Assembly: GCF_014851395.1 (NCBI RefSeq)
Contig: NW_024041151.1
Span: forward strand, 28,403,832 to 28,467,831
DNA length: 64,000 nucleotides
Source of the DNA: Micropterus salmoides
Taxonomy: Eukaryota > Chordata > Actinopteri > Centrarchiformes > Centrarchidae
Direction: 5' to 3'
A model generated the notes under the pieces. That model saw only the letters and a program-made list of their open reading frames with translations, did no database searches and was not told where the DNA came from. Shown here piece after piece: positions 58,279 through 64,000 of the stretch; positions within the stretch are counted from its first letter, which is position 1, and each line of letters starts with the position of its first letter. The position numbers were made by a program, and so were the translations under genes.

Positions 58279-59894
58279 CTTGGGAAGAAAATGAAAATGA
58301 TGAGGCACTGTTCAGAAGACGAGCAGTACAGACGCCACTGTAAAAAATGGCTCAGCAGCGGTTATCTTTTATCACTACATGACAAATTTATATTCTCACA
58401 GTCTTTTTATGAGTGTGAATGAACAGTCGCCGTTCTGTTGTTTTATGTCTGCAAATAAGCTTGATATTGTGATGTCAAAACATATCACGATGGTGTACTT
58501 TTCTGGAAAACCAAATGAGAAACCTTCATACGTCAAATAACCTGATGAGAACCTGTTTTGGCTGATCGAGTGCTCTAAAACAAATCCTGCAAATTCTATA
58601 TTCTCATATAGCAGACCTGCTCACCGAGTTGCCCACAGCAGTCGAACACAAACAGAGATACTAAAGGCATAGATACTTTGGAGTAAACAGACAGTATGTA
58701 CAACCATATTGCCCAGCCATACTGTAGAGACTAAAGTTTCTAAGCACTGGGGTTGGGATTAAACAACCCGCATTGATTTAGTTATATTACTAGTTCATCA
58801 AAAATATGGTCTTGCATCACACTACTGCAGAATCCGTCATGCTTGTAACGTATAAGTCAGGGTTCCCTCTGAGGTCCTCTGACAAGTCTTTCAGTTTTCT
58901 CAAACTGTAGGTAAATTCTATAATCTGAGCCACTGCGGCAGCCTGCCCTGACTTTTGTTTGGAATGTCTTATGGCCAGTATGCAATCTTTTACCGTTTTG
59001 CCTTGAATTGTTTATTGCTTTTTATCCTGTTTATTCTTTTGATTGTCATTTTTAATTTACTTTTTATTTGACTTTTATCATATATGTATTCATATATTTT
59101 TTTCCTGTGCATCAGACTCCCCTTGTTTTGCTACTTAAACTTTATTATTTTGTTTTGTTTATTTTTTAATTTTTAATGCTGCACACTACCAAAGAGCTGC
59201 TAAACTCACTTTCACTGTTTTGAGCACAATAATAAAAAGATCTAATCTAATGTCCTATTCAACTTAAGTATGATTAATCGGTTGATTCATATATATATAC
59301 ACAGTTACTTAATGTGCAGACAGGGGCGTGGGGCATTTACTGAACTTGCAAATGAATACTTATTTCATATGTTGATAGACTTTTCCACGAAGGCCAGCCG
59401 TTTAAAGACATGGAATGGGTAAAGATGCCAAACACATAGCACGTTAGTAACGTTATGCTAACATGCTAACGTTTAGCTTGTTGGCACATTATCGTACATC
59501 CATTTCAACAGTCAGACATCAACATGCTGACCTTAACATGAACATTAACGTTACATTACGACCTGTCAGTACATCAACACATCGGTCCTGTCATAGACAC
59601 GGACACACCGTCAACGAGTCACGAATCAACGAAAACATCAACAGTTTGTGTTTTTAAAATAAGCCGGCTGCAGGACAGACGCTGGCATCTGGGAGAAAGC
59701 CAGCAGTGAAACAGCTATTTTAACTGATAGCTACCTGTCACTGGCTGTGAGACATCAGGGGACAGATTAGCTGTGCAGTGATCTATGAAGTGCTAACGTT
59801 ACATTAACACCAGCAATGTCGCGACGACACCGGGTTAGCAACATGGCTAACGGTACCAAAACACTATGTGGACATTTGTGTACAAGCTACGTAC
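58279..59894. other. first intron of wdr7 (if exon 1 is as proposed)
   Basis: It holds an AT-rich block at 59030-59210, (TA)n at 59290-59299 and scattered CGTTA/GCTAAC motifs at 59440-59620. No gene was recognised. Confidence 0.4.
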
Positions 59895-59990
59895 CAGAAA
59901 TATGGGATCCTACTGGAACATTTCCTACTAAAGGAAGACCTATAGACGAACGTTTCCCTTCGTGGTAAATAAAAACAGAAAAATTTCGGC
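59895..59990 (-). other. wdr7: possible untranslated exon 1 of wdr7
   Basis: The first coding exon carries only 13 nt of 5' UTR before its ATG and opens after a good acceptor, so at least one upstream untranslated exon is required. On the minus strand the best donor I see nearby is TTTCTG|GTACGT, with the exon ending at 59895. The transcription start is not visible and the right boundary given is arbitrary. The segment lies between the first intron and a LINE relic whose 3' tail begins near 60053. Other upstream first exons, including one in the CpG-rich area near 63700-64000, cannot be excluded. Confidence 0.3.
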
Positions 59991-60052
59991 TTGTTTTTAG
60001 CTGCTTCTCCCACTGACCGATCTGTTCTGTCAGCTGATCACAGACAACTGAG

Positions 60053-60350
60053 GCTTCTTCTTCTTCTTTGGAGCTTTATAGCTTCATTTAAGTCGCTTTC
60101 CTGCCCCCTTCTGGGGTTATTCCTCTGTTCTATTACAACCTTGATATTAGTCTGGTTGCTTTCGGGAACCTAAATATCAATTTCCTCCCCTCTGCCCGTG
60201 TCCCCACCATGTTCCCCACATTCAAGCACATCTTTTATCCTGGCCTAGCGTCATACTTCCTGCATAAAGTCAGAACATGTTCCACTGTCTGCTTTTCTTG
60301 GATGTTTCCCTGTGAGGAAGAGTAGGCCTGTGCTATTTAAGGTGCTGTGA
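60053..60350 (-). mobile_element. 3' end of a LINE, minus strand
   Basis: Minus-strand reading gives a relic of a LINE C terminus: ACAGTGGAACATGTTCTGAC translates as TVEHVL, the usual zinc-knuckle-adjacent motif. Its tail runs to AGCTATAAAGCTCCAAAGAA and (GAA)n at 60067-60053. The frame is broken. It sits directly upstream of the proposed wdr7 exon 1. Confidence 0.55.
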
Positions 60351-60834
60351 GCAATTCTTTTTACTCGTAATTATTTGCTCTTTTCTGTTGGTTCCACTGT
60401 TTCTTACCCGTCCTACTTTATATTGTATTTCATGTAAGTGTGTTTTTGTCGCACTATTCCAAGTGTTTTAACACTGTTTGATTATTTCTCTCCAAATCAC
60501 CCTTTTCCTTCTAACTTGTGTAGTCTCATTTCCTGAGATTCCTGAGCGTGCTGGTACCCACATGAATGTAATGTCTTACCTTGACTGACTAGCCTTGAAT
60601 TAGTGAACAGTACTTCATACAGGCCTACTAGGTCTTTGATTTCCAGCTGATTCTGTTTTAATGCTCGACAGTGCTGACACTACAGAGTCTCTACAGATGA
60701 GTGTTTTACTTGCCTTCACACCTTCCGCCCACTCTAATGCTAACAGAAATGCGAATAATTTGACAGAATTACACTCAAGTCATCTGATGTTCTCTTACTG
60801 ACACCAGACTGGTGACTGGGAATCACCACTGCTG

Positions 60835-61975
60835 CCCCTGTTGCCTCTGTCACTGGATCCAATTACTAGGGAGATACTTGAAAAGGTAGTTTCAGTGAAA
60901 ATAAACTCCTTTATTAAAGATAATAATTTCTTGGAGGAATTTCAATCCAGCTTTAGAAAATACCACAGCCCAGAAACTGCTCTTACTAAAATAATCAGCA
61001 ACCTATGCGTGGCATTTGATACCACCGACCATGATGTTTTATCAGTTGTTTAATCAATCGTCTTGAAAAGTTGGTTGGTCTTTCTGACTGTGTGTTAAAC
61101 TGGTTTAAAACATACATCAAAAAGAAGAAGTGTGACGTCAGTCTTGGAGATCATGTGTCTGAGGAACAGGACATCTGTTTTGGGGTTGCACAACAACGCA
61201 GCTGCCTTTACTCTCACTATACATGCTGCCACCGGGTGCTTTCATTAGAGAGAACAATGTATGTTTCCATAGGTACGCTGATGACACGCAACTGTGTGAT
61301 GATGTAGCTATAAACTCCATTACTACAGTCTTTTGGCAAAAAATAAACGGATGAGCAAGGAGGACAAAACTGTAACCCTACTAGTCGTCCCTAAACAAAA
61401 AAAATGAAACACTATTTGACAATCTGTGGAAATTGTCTCCCTAGATTAAACTGAGGTTATAAATCTTGGTGTTATTTTAGATTCAGATCTAAGCGTCAAG
61501 TTCTACATTAACAAAGAGACAAAAATATTATTTTTCCACCTTAGAAACTAAAGTAGGACCATTATAAATAAAAAAGATACTGAAAAACTTGCATGCCTTT
61601 ATTTCAAGCCAAATGGATTTCTGTAATGCACTTTTGCTGGCCTCCAAAGAGAAAAAACTCGGCTATTAACCAGAATCACAAGGAGAGAGTAAGTTAGTCC
61701 AGTTTTATCTGCTCTGCACTTGTTTCCTGTACCACTCAGAACTGATTACAATGTCCTCCTCCTCATATACAAAGCACTTAATGGGCTAGGACCAATCTAC
61801 ATTGCTAACTCCCGTGTTCACTACTTGCCTTCAAGAACACTGCGAATATCTGTGGCTGGTTCACTGGGGGTTGCCAGAAACAGTCTCTGGGAAAATCTGG
61901 GAAGCAGCCTTTGTCAATTAGGCCCAAAAAGCTATGGCTTCTTCTGGGGTAGTATAGGCTGGATTGTGTAAAAGG
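60835..61975 (+). mobile_element. decayed L2-type LINE reverse transcriptase
   Basis: The fragments are in order. ILEKVVSVKINSFIKDNNFL is followed by EEFQSSFRKYHSPETALTKI (60870-60990), then a degenerate FDTTDHDVL (61015-61045) and GLSDCVLNWFKTYIKKKKCD (61074-61135). A YADDTQLCDD box follows near 61273-61305, then YNVLLLIYKALNGLGPIYIA (61738-61810). Frameshifts and stops occur throughout. It is related to, but much older-looking than, the copy at 38101-39410. Confidence 0.85.
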
Positions 61976-62184
61976 CACTGGAGAAATCAAAGAACATGAT
62001 CTTGACAGCGCTGACAGCCTTGTTCTGAGGTAGCTGTCAAGGCTCTTAAGTCTAAATCATCATTAAAATAAAGACAACATTTTGAAAAATAAGTGTATTG
62101 GACTGGAATGTACATATGCCTATTTTTACTCCCAAGGCTTGTCTTGGTTTTGGGTTTTAGTTTAGTTATTTCCTCTTTTATTTC

Positions 62185-62480
62185 GGTCTTCATGTGTCAT
62201 GTTTTGTTTTACTTCATGTCTTTGTGTGTTTTCATGTCTGTCTTCTGTTTCATTAGTTAATTAGCTTCTTGTGTATATTTAGTCCATGTGTTTTCCCTCT
62301 TTGAGTTGTCAAGTCGTCTGCTTCTGTTCTTCAGTCCTGTGTTTCTCCCCGTGTTCCTGCTTTGCTCCTGTTTACCTTATGGTTTTTTTTGTTGTTGTTG
62401 TTGTTGTCTTGGACTACTCTTGTTGGTCTTTGTTGGACTCTATTTTTACCAGGACAAACAACTTTTTACCCCATAAGTAC
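62185..62480 (+). mobile_element. possible solo LTR or retroelement 3' end
   Basis: The T-rich sequence TGTCATGTTTTGTTTTACTT, with many CTGTGTTT and CATGTCT words and a (GTT)5 run at 62390-62406, reads like a teleost Ty3/gypsy LTR. Neither a target duplication nor internal coding sequence was found. The 187-codon frame over it (62362-62925) has no recognised domains. Confidence 0.3.
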
Positions 62481-63700
62481 TTCATATGGAACAATTAAAA
62501 CATCCAAGATAAAAAACGTAAATATCTTCTATCACACATGGTTTAATAACGGAGAGAAAAATTGTTATTTATTCGGCTATCTTATAAAGTTTTTTTTCAT
62601 AAATTCAAAATTCCTAACACCAATGGAGTATGTCCTTATACTTATACGGATCTCTGGTGCTGTAGGTCTACTTTTTAATGCTGAAGACTGTGTGGGACAC
62701 ATTTATATTGGTGGAACTAATATATTAAAAGAGAAGTGCTCTAACAAAATAATAGGGTCACACTTTTATTTACAGTTATGTTACTGTCAATTCATCTATG
62801 TTCTTGATCTTCTTTATTTAATGATATACAGCGGTAGAAAGCTTGGAATATTTGTGATAAATACTGTCTCAATAACAAGCTTAAGGAAGTTTCTTTCAAG
62901 ATATCCTGTAAAATTTACCCAGTAAAACTTAATTATAAATGTGATTTCTGTGGACTATTTTTCCCCACTGTATACAACAATGTTTTGGATCAGTGTAGCC
63001 AACTTTCTAAAATAGAAACTTGAGATGAATGTAGAAATAAATTAGTTTGTTCTAACACTCTATTTTCATCAAGATGAGATTGAAAATAACATGCTGTATC
63101 TTATACAACTGTTATTTTTGGAAAATTCTATATTCATAAGTGAAAATGGTCAGGAACGAAGGCTGTTGTCATGCAATTCTTCAATGAATTCAGACAGTGT
63201 AGCACCAATTTATCAAATGATAAAAACACGTTATTAAATGATTAATTTATAATATGATACATGTAACACAATCTCTGGCACTGTAAAATGTTTTTTTTAT
63301 TTCACATAATTTTTACTATTGTTAGTTTTGTGTTTTTTATTTTCTATTTTCTGTTGTCTGTGTATCTGCTTGTGTCTCTGTATTTGTACATCCACTCAAA
63401 CAAGCCGACCTCCAACTTCCGATGTGCGCATTTAGCCTTCAAAATAAACGTGACTACGTTTTAAAAAAGGATATTATTGATTTGCATTTCCTTATTTGTG
63501 TTTTGTTTGCATGTTGAAGCAAACATTCCCAGAAAGATACACTGAAGTTGGATAAAATTAAGAGAATTTATTTTTTGTTGTTGCAACAATTGCTATCTTA
63601 CATGACACCCAGTAACTCGTGTTGCTTCGAAAGTGAGTTGTTTTGCCACTCAGTGTTTGTTTTGTCTCATTCAGCTCCTTGCCACTTTCCAGTGATATCA
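62481..63700. other. intergenic stretch with no recognised gene
   Basis: AT-rich sequence without recognised repeats or coding potential. Confidence 0.5.
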
Positions 63701-64000
63701 AGGGAAAAATAAATCTACCCGACCGGAAGTCGTAGGACTGTTGTTGCCTGCTGCTCACGCGCCGGACTTGACTATCCTTTTCTGGTCGCTTGTGAGGTCT
63801 GCACGTGTTCTGTGAAACACTGGATATTTGGGACAATTTCACCTCGTGTTTTGTGTTTTCGTACCACTCCGTTTGTCTTGACATGTACGGCGCGTAGTGT
63901 GAGTAGATGACCGCGTGCCATGATGATTAGAAGCGGGACGACGTGTTTATTCGTGCTGGCTGGCTAACGACAGGAGCTGGGGAGCTAACGTTAGCCGAGC
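63700..64000. promoter_or_regulatory. CpG-rich promoter-like segment
   Basis: Composition changes to CpG-richer sequence near 63715, with an ETS/GABP-type motif ACCGGAAGT at 63721-63729, several CGCG/GCGC words, and the palindrome GCTAACGTTAGC near the end. It may be the promoter of a neighbouring gene, possibly divergent from wdr7. In human the neighbour in that direction is TXNL1 (from memory), but none of its coding sequence is visible here. An alternative wdr7 start is also possible. Confidence 0.35.

Noticed and set aside
62362..62925. 187-codon plus-strand open frame
   Set aside because: It overlaps T-rich, LTR-like sequence, starts in a leucine run from a (GTT)n repeat and shows no family resemblance. 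AT-rich chance frame.
63921..63968. Start of a coding sequence at the ATG near 63921
   Set aside because: The frame closes after about 15 codons at TAA and shows no known N terminus.

Overview
The window is vertebrate nuclear DNA, almost certainly from a ray-finned (probably percomorph teleost) fish. It has AT-rich introns, many (CA)n/(TG)n tracts, Tc1-like DNA transposons, L2-type LINE fragments and small terminal-inverted-repeat elements typical of fish genomes. There is no bacterial-type gene organisation. Family and human comparisons below are from memory; no search was run.

One gene dominates: wdr7 (rabconnectin-3 beta), read on the minus strand from the start codon at 58265 to about 5519, where it leaves the window. 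I could place 18 coding exons at base resolution. Their splice phases join into one open frame of 2818 nt (939 codons plus 1 nt, about the first two thirds of a protein that is about 1,490 residues in human). They encode the N-terminal WD-repeat (beta-propeller) part, an acidic linker and the start of the proline-rich linker. WDR7 partners the DMXL (rabconnectin-3 alpha) proteins and acts in V-ATPase assembly and vesicle acidification. A 129-nt segment at 48413-48541 looks like an extra, in-frame, phase 0/0 cassette exon of wdr7 that has no counterpart in the human protein as I recall it. It is the most interesting item here.

Layout, left to right: 1-5518, intron after exon 19; 5519-5616, exon 19; 5617-18078, a 12.4-kb intron with a long hairpin, a Tc1 remnant, a tRNA-like sequence, a 709-bp MITE, an antisense LINE fragment and nested TIR elements; 18079-19814, exons 18-16; 19815-31790, a 12-kb intron with two related MITEs, a tRNA-like SINE remnant, a Tc1 element and another MITE; 31791-41545, exons 15-10, with an L2 LINE in intron 12; 41546-50703, a 9.2-kb intron holding the candidate cassette exon; 50704-58278, exons 9-2; 58279-about 60050, first intron and probable promoter area; 60053-62480, retrotransposon debris; 63700-64000, a CpG-rich promoter-like end. 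No second protein-coding gene could be supported; nearly all other reading frames are intronic noise or transposon relics.
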